Of a stretch of DNA of 64,000 bases, positions 51,704-63,619 are shown in pieces. The stretch comes from Robertkochia sediminum (lineage in GTDB: Bacteria > Bacteroidota > Bacteroidia > Flavobacteriales > Flavobacteriaceae), in NCBI RefSeq assembly GCF_016786255.1, contig NZ_JADMKT010000062.1, forward strand, positions 1 to 64,000, written 5' to 3'. Within the stretch, counting starts at the first letter, position 1. Each line of letters starts with the position of its first letter. Below the pieces are notes generated by a model. That model did not search any database. It was not told where the DNA came from and was given only the letters and a program-made list of their open reading frames with translations. A program made the position numbers and the translations under genes.

Positions 51704-54115
51704 ATGAAATACATTAAAATCTTCTTATTGCTCGCCGTAAATGCAGCACTTTTTTACGGCCTTAACACCCGCTTCGGATCTACTCCGGCGCTCGGCAAAT
51801 TCCTCTCGCCCAACCAGGGGATCTGGCAAAATGAAACCTCAGACGTCGAGGCGAACACCCTTCAACTTGAGGGTCTTTCGGCTCCGGTAACCGTTCATTA
51901 CGACGACTACCTTATCCCCCATGTTTTTGCAGCGAATAAGACCGACCTCTACAAGGCTCAGGGATATATCACTGCCCAGCACCGCCTGTGGCAAATGGAA
52001 TTCCAGACCATGGCTTCGGCCGGACGACTCTCAGAGATCTTTGGCGAGGCGGCCCTGGAATACGACCGCCGTCAGCGCAGAAAAGGAATGGGCTTTGGTG
52101 CCGAGAACGCACTTAAGACCATGGCTTCTGATACCGAGACCATGGGATACCTCGAAGCGTATAAAGAAGGGGTCAATGCCTATATCGCTACCCTTGATGA
52201 GGCAAGCCTCCCGGTAGAATACAAGATGCTGGGATACGCTCCCGAACCGTGGACCCTGAAAAAAACCGCATTACTGCTCATGTACATGACCGATATGCTG
52301 GCAGGGCGCGATTCGGATTTTGAATACACCAATGCGCTGAGCCTTTTTGGGAAAGAGCGATTTAATATGTTGTTTCCCGACTATTTTGACCGTGTAGACC
52401 CGGTGATCCCATCAGAGCGTGAGTGGGACGACTGGCTGGTGAGTATTCCTGAAGCCCCTGCCGATAGTCTTCACCTGGACCAGCTGGCCGCTACCATAGA
52501 AAGACCACACCCCGATAACGGGAGTAACAACTGGGCCGTAGGACCTCAGAAGTCGGTTTCCGGGAATCCGATCCTGGCCAACGACCCCCACCTGGGACTC
52601 AACTTACCTTCGATCTGGTATGTGATGCAGCTGGCCACTCCGGAACAGAATACCTTTGGAGCAACCCTGCCCGGAGCAGTGGGTATCGTGATCGGATTCA
52701 ACGAAGACATCGCCTGGGGAGTGACCAATGCTACCCGCGATGTACGCGACTGGTACAAGATCTCCTTTAAGGACGATACAAAAAAGGAGTACCGCTATGG
52801 CGACACGTGGAAACCAACCACCCTGCGCGAAGAATATATTGAGGTAAGGAACGGGGAAACCTTTATCGACTCGGTATATTACACCCACTACGGTCCGGTT
52901 ACCTATGACGAGACCTTTAAGGGAAATCGAGGAGCTCAGGGCTATGCCATGAAATGGACCGGCCACCTTGGAGGTAACAACCAACGCACCTTACTCGAGC
53001 TCAATGCCGCCCGTAATTACGACGAATACGCCGCAGCCCTGAAACACTTCCTGGCACCGGCACAGAATTTTGTCTTCGCCTCAAAAACCGGAGACATCGC
53101 CCTTTGGATACAAGGAAAATTCCCGAATAAATGGAAGGGACAAGGAAAATTCCTCCTCGACGGAAGCAATCCCGACCACGAGTGGCAAGGCTATATTCCG
53201 CAGAAACACAATGCCCATATTAAGAATCCAGAACGCGGATTCGTAAGTTCGGCCAATCAGCATCCTACCGACCAAACCTATCCGTACTACGTGTTTAACG
53301 ATGGGTACGATACCTACAGAAGCCGGGTGATCAATAACTTCTTCAGAAGTAAGGAGAAATTTGATGTTGCCGATTTTAAATCGCTCCACAACAACAATTA
53401 CAACCTCATGGCGGCAGAGCTGCTTCCGGTAATGCTCGACTCGATGGATACAGAGACCCTGACAGCCGATGAAATGGAGCTCTTTAATGAAGTGCGCGCG
53501 TGGGATCATTACAACGATATTGACAAAGCTGCACCATCGATCTTTGAAACCTGGAAGGATATTCTGAAAGACATGCTATGGGATGAATTCGAAAACGAAG
53601 ACCTGGCATTAGACAAGCCCTTCAATTACCAGACCGTGTATATGCTAACGCATTACCCCAATGATCCGTTCATGGACATTACTGCTACAGAAGAAACAGA
53701 AACCGCAAAAGACCTCTTCTTGAAGTCGTTCAAGCAGGCGGCGACAACCCTGATCTCCTGGAAAGAACGCAACGGCAATTACCAGTGGGGCGACTACAAG
53801 GCTACCTATGTTGGCCACCTCTTGCAAGACCTGCCGGCCTTCTCAAGGTTTAAGCTGCCAATTGGAGGGAATTCGGGTATCGTGAACGCTACCTCTGAAG
53901 ATCACGGGCCTTCCTGGCGAATGATCGTAGAACTGGGAGAAACCCCTAAGGCACTGGGGATCTATCCCGGCGGACAATCAGGAAATCCGGGAAGCAAGCA
54001 CTACGACGACATGATCGACAAATGGGCGGCAGGAGAATACATTGAACTGGACTTCATGCCATTCGGAGCAGCCCCCAAAGCAATGATGACCACCCAAACC
54101 CTTAATTCAAAATAA
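51704..54115 (+). CDS. Penicillin-acylase-family Ntn hydrolase
   Basis: An 803-residue exported protein. An N-terminal hydrophobic segment (IFLLLAVNAALFYGL) is followed by the alpha chain with YITAQHRLWQMEFQ and GRLSEIFG. The autocatalytic cut is before the N-terminal nucleophile Ser274 in NGSNNWAVG, with downstream ANDPHLGLNLPSIWYVMQL and beta-chain NGNYQWGDYKATYVGHLL and ENDLALD-type segments. The family includes penicillin G, cephalosporin and acyl-homoserine-lactone acylases. The substrate here is unknown; AHL or peptide-lipid acyl amides are plausible. The next gene starts 4 bp after the stop. Confidence 0.9.
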   Translation: MKYIKIFLLLAVNAALFYGLNTRFGSTPALGKFLSPNQGIWQNETSDVEANTLQLEGLSAPVTVHYDDYLIPHVFAANKTDLYKAQGYITAQHRLWQMEFQTMASAGRLSEIFGEAALEYDRRQRRKGMGFGAENALKTMASDTETMGYLEAYKEGVNAYIATLDEASLPVEYKMLGYAPEPWTLKKTALLLMYMTDMLAGRDSDFEYTNALSLFGKERFNMLFPDYFDRVDPVIPSEREWDDWLVSIPEAPADSLHLDQLAATIERPHPDNGSNNWAVGPQKSVSGNPILANDPHLGLNLPSIWYVMQLATPEQNTFGATLPGAVGIVIGFNEDIAWGVTNATRDVRDWYKISFKDDTKKEYRYGDTWKPTTLREEYIEVRNGETFIDSVYYTHYGPVTYDETFKGNRGAQGYAMKWTGHLGGNNQRTLLELNAARNYDEYAAALKHFLAPAQNFVFASKTGDIALWIQGKFPNKWKGQGKFLLDGSNPDHEWQGYIPQKHNAHIKNPERGFVSSANQHPTDQTYPYYVFNDGYDTYRSRVINNFFRSKEKFDVADFKSLHNNNYNLMAAELLPVMLDSMDTETLTADEMELFNEVRAWDHYNDIDKAAPSIFETWKDILKDMLWDEFENEDLALDKPFNYQTVYMLTHYPNDPFMDITATEETETAKDLFLKSFKQAATTLISWKERNGNYQWGDYKATYVGHLLQDLPAFSRFKLPIGGNSGIVNATSEDHGPSWRMIVELGETPKALGIYPGGQSGNPGSKHYDDMIDKWAAGEYIELDFMPFGAAPKAMMTTQTLNSK

Positions 54116-54119
54116 TCTT

Positions 54120-54470
54120 ATGAAAAATATACTCAACCTCATCCTCACTGCTGTAGCCGCATGGGCCATTTGCCTGATCACCCCGTGGTGGGGCATCATG
54201 ATCGCAGCCCTGGCCATTTCCTTTTTAATACCCCTTAAAAAAGGAGCCGCCTTTTTGATCCCCTTCCTGGCCGTTTTTCTTTTATGGGGCATTCAGGCAT
54301 ACCTCTTAAGCAGTGGTAATGACCTCACCATGGCGAAGAAGATCGCCACCCTGTTCTCACTAAACGAAAATGCCTACCTGCTTATGGGGATCACCGCCCT
54401 GATCGGTGGTTTGGCCGCCGCTTTCTCCGGACTTCTGGGGAAACAACTAAGAACGGCTTTTACTGCATAG
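54120..54470 (+). CDS. Small membrane protein linked to the acylase
   Basis: A 116-residue protein with four hydrophobic segments (ILNLILTAVAAWAICLI, GIMIAALAISFLIPL, FLIPFLAVFLLWGIQAYLL, LLMGITALIGGLAAAFSGLLG). No domain is recognised. It starts 4 bp after the penicillin-acylase-like gene and ends at a shared terminator, so it is co-transcribed; its role is unknown. Confidence 0.75.
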   Translation: MKNILNLILTAVAAWAICLITPWWGIMIAALAISFLIPLKKGAAFLIPFLAVFLLWGIQAYLLSSGNDLTMAKKIATLFSLNENAYLLMGITALIGGLAAAFSGLLGKQLRTAFTA

Positions 54471-54545
54471 CACCTCACGCTCACCGGGCAGCACGTTCGC
54501 AATTGATCGATAGAAAACCTGCCTCGTATACTGAAGAGCATATAC

Positions 54546-54586
54546 AACCGGGAATACTGTTTACACAGGTTCCCGGTTTTTTTTGA
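54546..54586 (+). terminator. Terminator after the acylase operon
   Basis: AACCGGGA (54546-54553) pairs with TCCCGGTT (54570-54577), followed by T-run. Confidence 0.8.
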
Positions 54587-54739
54587 ACTCACAACAACCT
54601 CCTCCAGGCTACGTTGCTACCCCTTCAATGGCCAATACTTAGCAAACCCACCTGTATCCCTAACCTACCGGCCTTCAGCCTCCTACTTTATTTATTAGTA
54701 GAATAATCTTACATTTAAGGAGTTAAACCACCAAGTTTT

Positions 54740-57700
54740 ATGAAAAAAATTCTTATTGCCGGACTCAGCCTCTGCCTCATGCTATTAAGTCCGGATGCGC
54801 AAGCACAGCGAAAAAAGCGCTCAAAAGAAAAAGCCGATCCAGAGGTTACACTACCTCTCCAAGCTTTTAAGATGCGAAATATCGGTCCTGCCTTTTTATC
54901 AGGAAGGATCTCTGATATCGTATTTCACCCGGACAATGAAAACGTATGGTATGTAGCCACAGGTTCGGGCGGGGTATGGAAAACTGAAAATGCCGGAACC
55001 ACCTGGAATCCTCTCTTCGATGGTCAGGCGTCGTATTCCATAGGTTGTATAGCCCTTGACCCCTCGAATCCCGAGATCGTTTGGGTAGGAACCGGAGAGA
55101 ACGTGGGAGGCCGTCACGTGGCCTATGGCGACGGGATCTATCGTTCTGCCGACGGCGGAAACAGTTGGAAGAATATGGGATTACCCGATTCCCAGCATAT
55201 TTCAGAGATCATTGTACACCCCGACAATTCTGATGTGGTTTGGGTAGCGGTACAAGGACCACTGTGGAATAAAGGTGGTGAACGCGGGGTTTACAAAACC
55301 ACCGATGGCGGTAACACCTGGAAGCAGGTATTGGGGAACAACGAATGGACCGGTGCTACCGACCTCATTCTCGACCCCAGAGATCCGCAGGTACTTTACG
55401 CCGCCACCTGGGATCGTCACCGTACCGTAGCCGCTTATTTGGGTGGTGGTCCGGGATCAGGCATCCACAAGTCGACCGATGGTGGTGAAACCTGGACAAA
55501 GCTCACCAACGGACTCCCTCGCGGAAATATGGGTAAGATCGGGATGGCCCAATCGCCACAACAACCCGATGTACTCTATGCGGCCATTGAGCTCGATCTT
55601 AAAAAAGGGGCGGTTTACCGATCAGACGACCAGGGTGCTTCCTGGAAGAAAATGTCGAATACCGTATCGGGAGGTACCGGTCCGCATTACTACCAGGAAC
55701 TCTATGCGAGTCCGCACAAGTTCGATCGCCTCTACCTCATGGACGTAAGGGTGCAAACCTCCGAAGATGGTGGTAAGACCTTTACCCAGCTTCCGGAAGC
55801 CAAAAAGCACTCCGATAATCACGCCATTGCCTTTAAGAAGAACGACCCGGATTACATCATGCTGGGTACCGATGCCGGGATCTACGAGAGTTTTGATCTG
55901 GCCGAAAACTGGAGGTACATTAAGAACCTGCCGTTAACCCAATTCTACAAGGTAGCGGTAAACAACGCCGAACCTTTTTACCACATATTCGGGGGGACCC
56001 AGGACAACGGCTCTGCCGGAGGGCCATCGGCTACCGATGAGCGGGAAGGTATTGCCAACAAACACTGGTATAAGACCCTTTTTGCCGACGGTCACCAATC
56101 GGCTACAGATCCTGAATACAACGACATTATCTACGCAGAGACCCAACAGGGCGGACTCCATCGCATAGACCTCACTACCGGAGAGCAGGTGGCGGTACAG
56201 CCACAGGCCAGTCCCGGAGAACCTCACGAACGTTTTAACTGGGATGCACCCATCCTGGTGAGTCCGCATAATCCGGAAACGATCTATTTTGCATCGTACC
56301 GTGTTTGGCGTTCGGACAACCGTGGAGACAGCTGGACCCCGATCTCCGGAGACCTTACACGTAACGAAGAGCGTTTTAGCCTTCCGATCATGGGCCGCCA
56401 ACAGTCGTTTGATAATGCATGGGATGTGAATGCCATGTCTAACTACAACACCATTACTTCTCTGAGCGAATCGCCGGTGAAAAAAGGCCTGATCTATGCA
56501 GGTACCGACGACGGATTTATTCAGGTAACCGAAAACGGGGGAGAAAGCTGGAGAAAGATCCCGGTAACCCAACTCGGACTGCCTGGTCGTAGTTTTGTGA
56601 ATGACATCAAGGCTGATCTCTACGATGAGAATACCGTATACGTAGCCCTTGACAATCATAAGGAAGGTGATTTTAATCCGTACCTCTTTAAGAGTACCGA
56701 CAAGGGAAGAACCTGGAAGTCTATTGCTTCGAACCTGCCCAAGCGCACCCTCGTATGGCGTATGGTACAGGATCACGTAAAGAAGAACCTGCTGTTCGCT
56801 GCCACCGAATTCGGGATCTATACCTCTCTCGACGGGGGAGGTCATTGGCAAAAACTGGGTGGTACGCCAAATATGAGCTTCCGCGACCTGGTGATCCAGA
56901 AGCGTGAGAACGACCTGGTAGCGGCTTCCTTCGGAAGAGGATTCTTTGTATTGGACGATTACAGTGCGCTGCGCGACTTTACGGAAGACAAGCTGAAGAA
57001 AGAAGGGGTGCTTTTTGCGCCAAGAACAGCCAAATGGCATGTACCAAGAAGCAATGTAGGGAATACCGGCGCCGACTATTACTTTGCTCCCAACCCCGAG
57101 TTTGGAGCCGTATTCACCTATCACCTGGCTAATGACTTCAAATCGGCTAAGGCGGAACGCAAGAAAGCAGAAAAAGCACTTGACAAAGAAGGAAAAGATG
57201 TTCCCTTCCCCGGTTGGGAGGCTCTGGATCGCGAAAAGCAGGAAAGTGGCCCTATGGTATGGCTTACGATCAAAGATGCCCAGGGCAATATCGTCAAACA
57301 CCTCAAGGAAAAAGCATCGAAGGGCAGTCATCGCATAGCCTGGGACCTTACCCACGCGAACAGGTTCCCGATAAACCCCGACAATGGTCGCGGATTCGGA
57401 AGGTGGTTCCGTGGTGCCATGGTAACGCCCGGAACCTATACCGCCACCCTCTACCTGGAAAATGACGGAGCGGTTACCCAATTAGACGAGCCCGTTTCCT
57501 TTGAAGTGAAGCCTATTCGCAAAGGTGTACTCCAAGGAGTAGACCACAAGACGTATAATGACTACATCACAGAACTATCTGAGGTATGGAGTGCTTCTAT
57601 GGTCTTAAACAATAGTTTTGAAGATTCAAAAAAGCTGCTTGCAGCAATGAAGACTGCAGCATCGCGATCTAACCTGCAGCCGGGAGCTCTCGCTGCTGAA

Positions 57701-57991
57701 TTCAAGGAAGCAGACGACCTGGTTTACGCCATCGAACAACAGGTAGACGGTAGCGCCTCTAAGAATGAAGTGGGCGAGCGCAATGCGCCAAACGTTTCTT
57801 CTTTTATGCAGACAGCGATGGGAGGTATGCGCACCACTTATGGCCCTACGCCATTACATCTGCAAAGCCTGGAGCATGCCAAAGCCCTTTCGGCCAAGGC
57901 TAAGGAGAATATTGACATTCTTGCCAATGAAACCCTTCCTGCCATTGAGGCCAGACTGAAGGCCGCCAATGCCCCGGTGATCATGAAGTAA
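54740..57991 (+). CDS. Exported Vps10/BNR beta-propeller protein
   Basis: A 1083-residue protein with a signal peptide (LSPDAQA). About residues 40-740 form beta-propellers of the sortilin/xyloglucanase type, with repeated S-x-D-x-G-x-T/S-W Asp-boxes: KTENAGTTW, RSADGGNSW, KTTDGGNTW, KSTDGGETW, RSDDQGASW, KSTDKGRTW. Beyond about 740, an all-beta domain (RIAWDLTHANRFPINPDNGRGF) is followed by a helical tail. Proteins of this type are often annotated as glycosyl hydrolases but usually lack tested activity; a protease-inhibitor or glycan-binding role is also possible. It is monocistronic with a strong terminator. Confidence 0.85.
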   Translation: MKKILIAGLSLCLMLLSPDAQAQRKKRSKEKADPEVTLPLQAFKMRNIGPAFLSGRISDIVFHPDNENVWYVATGSGGVWKTENAGTTWNPLFDGQASYSIGCIALDPSNPEIVWVGTGENVGGRHVAYGDGIYRSADGGNSWKNMGLPDSQHISEIIVHPDNSDVVWVAVQGPLWNKGGERGVYKTTDGGNTWKQVLGNNEWTGATDLILDPRDPQVLYAATWDRHRTVAAYLGGGPGSGIHKSTDGGETWTKLTNGLPRGNMGKIGMAQSPQQPDVLYAAIELDLKKGAVYRSDDQGASWKKMSNTVSGGTGPHYYQELYASPHKFDRLYLMDVRVQTSEDGGKTFTQLPEAKKHSDNHAIAFKKNDPDYIMLGTDAGIYESFDLAENWRYIKNLPLTQFYKVAVNNAEPFYHIFGGTQDNGSAGGPSATDEREGIANKHWYKTLFADGHQSATDPEYNDIIYAETQQGGLHRIDLTTGEQVAVQPQASPGEPHERFNWDAPILVSPHNPETIYFASYRVWRSDNRGDSWTPISGDLTRNEERFSLPIMGRQQSFDNAWDVNAMSNYNTITSLSESPVKKGLIYAGTDDGFIQVTENGGESWRKIPVTQLGLPGRSFVNDIKADLYDENTVYVALDNHKEGDFNPYLFKSTDKGRTWKSIASNLPKRTLVWRMVQDHVKKNLLFAATEFGIYTSLDGGGHWQKLGGTPNMSFRDLVIQKRENDLVAASFGRGFFVLDDYSALRDFTEDKLKKEGVLFAPRTAKWHVPRSNVGNTGADYYFAPNPEFGAVFTYHLANDFKSAKAERKKAEKALDKEGKDVPFPGWEALDREKQESGPMVWLTIKDAQGNIVKHLKEKASKGSHRIAWDLTHANRFPINPDNGRGFGRWFRGAMVTPGTYTATLYLENDGAVTQLDEPVSFEVKPIRKGVLQGVDHKTYNDYITELSEVWSASMVLNNSFEDSKKLLAAMKTAASRSNLQPGALAAEFKEADDLVYAIEQQVDGSASKNEVGERNAPNVSSFMQTAMGGMRTTYGPTPLHLQSLEHAKALSAKAKENIDILANETLPAIEARLKAANAPVIMK

Positions 57992-58012
57992 ATTCACTAG
58001 CATATTAATTGG

Positions 58013-58043
58013 AAATGCCGGCCATGGTGCCGGCATTTTTATT
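58013..58043 (+). terminator. Terminator after the propeller gene
   Basis: AAATGCCGGC (58013-58022) pairs perfectly with GCCGGCATTT (58029-58038), followed by TTATTTT. Confidence 0.85.
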
Positions 58044-58100
58044 TTATAAGGTTATGAAGTAATCCAACATGACGAATAGTCCAACCACCCCGGCCTTAGC

Positions 58101-58168
58101 CATCGCACCAGCTGGCTCCTTCGTTAAAAAGGTCCATCGGACCTTTTCTTTACGCTTGGCCCTCCTTG
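58101..58168 (-). repeat. Dispersed hairpin repeat, copy D (inverted)
   Basis: On the minus strand, CTTGGCCCTCC is the shallow start and the hairpin AAAAGGTCC-GAT-GGACCTTTTT (58147-58126) is read between GCGTAAAG and AACGAAGGAGCCAGCTGG. The stem is the same as in copy A, the loop differs. The remaining part of the 57992-58462 gap holds a terminator, a CCTCCTT-rich pair (about 58158-58180) and a CTTCCCTCCTTCCC-type tract (58307-58350); no gene is supported. Confidence 0.65.
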
Positions 58169-58462
58169 AAAAGGAGGGGAGAAATCCAAACTACTAAGGG
58201 ATGTAATAATAACATTTCCGATCTTCAAAAAGAGAACCTTCTCCTTCCACTTGCTAAGGGGAAGGTGGCCACGCCATGGGCGTTGACGGAAGGGGTTCTT
58301 CCCCACTCCCCATTCCCTACTTCCCTACTTCCCTCCTTCCCTCCTTCCCCATAACATTAATTTCTACAAAAACAACCTTGACTGCTCATTCATTTCCATT
58401 AGATTTACCTCCTTCACAGCTATGTGAACACCCCCCGAACAGCATTCAAAAAATGATGGCTT

Positions 58463-58819
58463 ATGGCAATGTTTGTGATCAGCAAGCGCACTAACGGACA
58501 TTATAAATTTGACTTTACCTCACGAAGGGGAACACCTATATTCAGTAGTATTTCCTGTAAACAAAAGAATGATTGCGAGGCGATCATTCACGGGATCAAA
58601 GGCAATTTTGACGACTTCACCCTCACGCGAAAATCCACCCCTGCGGGGAAGCATTTTTTCCGCCTTTCGCACAACGGACTCGTACTGGCAACCAGCAGGT
58701 ATTTTTCTACGCCCCTCCGGCTGGAAAAGGGACTGGAAGAGATACAGAAATACCTCCATGAAACCGAGATCCTCGATTTTTCAGAGAACGGAGATATCTT
58801 TGGGGAAGAAGAAGAATAG
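58463..58819 (+). CDS. DUF1508 (YegP-like) protein
   Basis: A 118-residue soluble protein with the two short DUF1508 repeats. The first reads MFVISKRTNGHYKFDFTSRRGTPIFSS with KQKNDCEAIIHGIKGN; the second, HFFRLSHNGLVLATSRYFSTPLRLEKGLEEIQKY, has the matching K-x-G-x-x-x-I/L helix. The family has no known reaction. The last residues are acidic (EEEE). The start may be the second Met (58469). Confidence 0.88.
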   Translation: MAMFVISKRTNGHYKFDFTSRRGTPIFSSISCKQKNDCEAIIHGIKGNFDDFTLTRKSTPAGKHFFRLSHNGLVLATSRYFSTPLRLEKGLEEIQKYLHETEILDFSENGDIFGEEEE

Positions 58820-58909
58820 ACACGGCCTTTAATCAAGTCCCAATTAAACGCTCACCGAGCTGTTTCCGGACAAAAAATGCTTAAATTACGGGGTAAGGAT
58901 CAGATAGCT

Positions 58910-59197
58910 ATGAACACTACCAAAAAATACCCTAAAGGCACCTTTATCGCTCTTGGCATGCTCATCTTTGTTCCGGTTGGCATTGCCCTATCTATAGGCA
59001 CCGGAAACCCCGGACTCATAGGTATAGGTCCGGCGATAGGCCTTCCCATCGGACTCGCATGGGAAGAGCACAAAAAAAAGCAGGGAAAGATCAAAGACGA
59101 CGTGGAAGGAGAAGGTGTTGGAAAACTTTCCTGGTGGACCATCGCCCTGGGGGTCATCTTCCTTCTTGGAATCCTTGTCATGCTCTTTTACTTTTGA
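58910..59197 (+). CDS. Small membrane protein
   Basis: A 95-residue protein with the start at 58910 (MNTTKKYPKG) rather than the upstream ATG at 58877. Three hydrophobic stretches (IALGMLIFVPVGIALSIG, LIGIGPAIGLPIGLAWEE, WWTIALGVIFLLGILVMLFYF) are separated by a charged loop (HKKKQGKIKDDVEGEGVGK). No domain is recognised. It is the last gene before the bidirectional terminator facing katG. Confidence 0.7.
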   Translation: MNTTKKYPKGTFIALGMLIFVPVGIALSIGTGNPGLIGIGPAIGLPIGLAWEEHKKKQGKIKDDVEGEGVGKLSWWTIALGVIFLLGILVMLFYF

Positions 59198-59226
59198 TCC
59201 GGCACTACATGAGCGCCTCATAAAAA

Positions 59227-59258
59227 AAGCCACCTTTTTACGGGTGGCTTCTTATTTT
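59227..59258. terminator. Bidirectional terminator between small membrane gene and katG
   Basis: AAGCCACC (59227-59234) pairs with GGTGGCTT (59243-59250). T-rich runs follow on the plus strand, and A-runs precede it, so it can also end the katG transcript on the minus strand. Confidence 0.8.
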
Positions 59259-59279
59259 TTAAGATCATTTAATTACCTC

Positions 59280-61852
<2,573 letters not shown>

Positions 61853-62974
61853 TTAAGGAAACAGCAACAACAAATTTTCCAGTAGTTCACGCATACTGAA
61901 CCCTACTTCGGTTTGATTCACTGATAGGCAAAGGGTTCTGCCGGAATCCGGATGGTAGAAGACTCCGCTTCCCCAGTACCCAGTATGTCCATAGTACACA
62001 GTATCATTAAGTTGAAATCTACCTATGCCCAATCCGTAATCGCCATCACCACACATCTCCTCCAGGGTTGCGGGATTCCTGAACAACTTCCCGCTGAACA
62101 GGCCTTGCATAAAAAGCGACAAGTCGTTAGTCGTAGAGACCAATCCGCCTCCGGCCCAATCAAAAGAAGTGTTGATCAAAGCTGTAGCATCGATATCTCC
62201 CACAAAGGCATGCACCTGTGGATTCACTCCCGGATTGGCCTCATAATATTCAAAATAGGTTTGCTTCATCTCCAACGGGTCCAGTATCTTATCGCGAAAA
62301 ACCTCCGGAAGCGAACGCCCCGTTTTGGCCTCAACGAGCAATCCCAAAAGAAAATAACCGGTATCGCTATAAGCATATCCTTCTCCCGGCGCAAATTTTG
62401 CCGCCTTAGGTAACTGCATCCTGTAGTAAAGGGTAAAGAGATCTTCCACAGACCACTGGTATTGTGGATCATCCATGATAACCTCAAAGAATTCTGCTTC
62501 CTTATCGGTAAACAAATCTGCGAGTCCGCTGCGATGTCCTAATAGCTCGCGTACCGTGATCTCCTTTCCAAACGACCTTCCATTAAATTGGTGAAGCGAA
62601 TCGATCTTAACGAATTCAAGATCTTCCAGGTATCCGGCAATGGGTTCATCGAGGTCGACAACTCCCTTTTCCGCAAGTTGGAGCACCGCTACCGCAGTGA
62701 ACATTTTCGTGATACTGGCGGTCTTAAAGGTATGGCTTGTTGTGGCAGGAAGGCCATATGCCAGATCAACATAGCCAAAGGCACCCTGGTATTCGAATCC
62801 GCTTTTCATATCGCTAAGATCACATAAAATATTTACCACAGGAGCTGCCCCCGTTGTGTCTATTAGCTGTTGTAATCGAAGTTCGATCGAATCGGATATT
62901 TTTGAAAATGGTTCTTGCGCTTTGAGAGAAATCTGAAAAAAAAGCATCCAAGCGATCACATAATATCTGTACAT
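61853..62974 (-). CDS. Exported class-C-beta-lactamase-like serine hydrolase
   Basis: A 373-residue protein with a signal peptide (FFQISLKAQ). Catalytic residues of the PBP/beta-lactamase fold: Ser87-Ile-Thr-Lys90 in TASITKMFTA, Tyr in YSDTGYFLLG (Y-x-D/N), and HTGYWGSG near the end in place of KTG. The branch includes D-aminopeptidases, esterases and beta-lactamases; the natural substrate is not evident. It lies 52 bp behind the Crp/Fnr regulator gene on the same strand, so it may be in the same transcript, downstream of the fucosidase gene. Confidence 0.86.
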   Translation of the reverse strand: MYRYYVIAWMLFFQISLKAQEPFSKISDSIELRLQQLIDTTGAAPVVNILCDLSDMKSGFEYQGAFGYVDLAYGLPATTSHTFKTASITKMFTAVAVLQLAEKGVVDLDEPIAGYLEDLEFVKIDSLHQFNGRSFGKEITVRELLGHRSGLADLFTDKEAEFFEVIMDDPQYQWSVEDLFTLYYRMQLPKAAKFAPGEGYAYSDTGYFLLGLLVEAKTGRSLPEVFRDKILDPLEMKQTYFEYYEANPGVNPQVHAFVGDIDATALINTSFDWAGGGLVSTTNDLSLFMQGLFSGKLFRNPATLEEMCGDGDYGLGIGRFQLNDTVYYGHTGYWGSGVFYHPDSGRTLCLSVNQTEVGFSMRELLENLLLLFP

Positions 62975-63026
62975 GGTCCTAAAATTTTATTCAAAAATAA
63001 GAGGCTCCGGCCATGGACCTTTTGAC

Positions 63027-63608
63027 CTAGATCAAATCGGGATGTTTTTTTCTGATTCGACTGAGCCGTTCCCGGGAAATTCCAAGGTAAGATGCCAGAT
63101 CCTGGACCGGAATACTTCGGCCTTCAACCGGTTGTCTTTTCAGTAATTCGAGGTAACGGCTTTCTGCAGTTTCCGCCTTAAACTCAACAAAGCGCTGTGC
63201 CAGGGTCTCTGCATAGGTACTAAGCAAATGGATCATAAAATCTTTAAATCCGGGAAAGGTTTGAGCCAGGGTCTCAAAATGATCCCGGTGTACCCTGATC
63301 ACCTTGCTCCTGCTAATAGCCTGTATCGTATCTTTACCCGGCAGACCATACAGGAAGGAGTGCGGACAGGTATCCAGGTCACCCTTAAAGGTAAACCCAA
63401 GGATAACTTCCTTTTCATTGACGAAACGAAGTGTACGGAACATCCCGCTTTCAACGTAAAAGATGAACTCACAGGTATGTCCTTCAGTGAGGATATTATC
63501 GCCGGCCTCTACCTCCATGGAAACTCCTCTTTTAAGCAATTCTTCGACAGATGCCTGATACTGGGAAAAATCATCTCCATGAAGCTTCATGTTCGGATTT
63601 ATGTACAT
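63027..63608 (-). CDS. Crp/Fnr-family transcription regulator
   Basis: A 193-residue protein. The cyclic-nucleotide-binding-like jelly roll (about 25-115) has VEAGDNILTEGHTCEFIFYVESGMFRTL but lacks the RGE phosphate loop of true cAMP binders and the Cys set of Fnr. The C-terminal winged-helix has LASYLGISRERLSRIRKK as the recognition helix. It is of the Bacteroidota type often listed as Crp/Fnr without known effector. It starts 11 bp after the fucosidase stop, so the two form one unit, and might control it. Confidence 0.88.
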   Translation of the reverse strand: MYINPNMKLHGDDFSQYQASVEELLKRGVSMEVEAGDNILTEGHTCEFIFYVESGMFRTLRFVNEKEVILGFTFKGDLDTCPHSFLYGLPGKDTIQAISRSKVIRVHRDHFETLAQTFPGFKDFMIHLLSTYAETLAQRFVEFKAETAESRYLELLKRQPVEGRSIPVQDLASYLGISRERLSRIRKKHPDLI

Positions 63609-63619
63609 ATCTGCTTTCT

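Noticed and set aside
55934-57481. A 515-codon minus-strand frame
   Set aside because: It lies fully inside the propeller gene on the other strand, has no start context or recognisable domain and is a codon-bias shadow.
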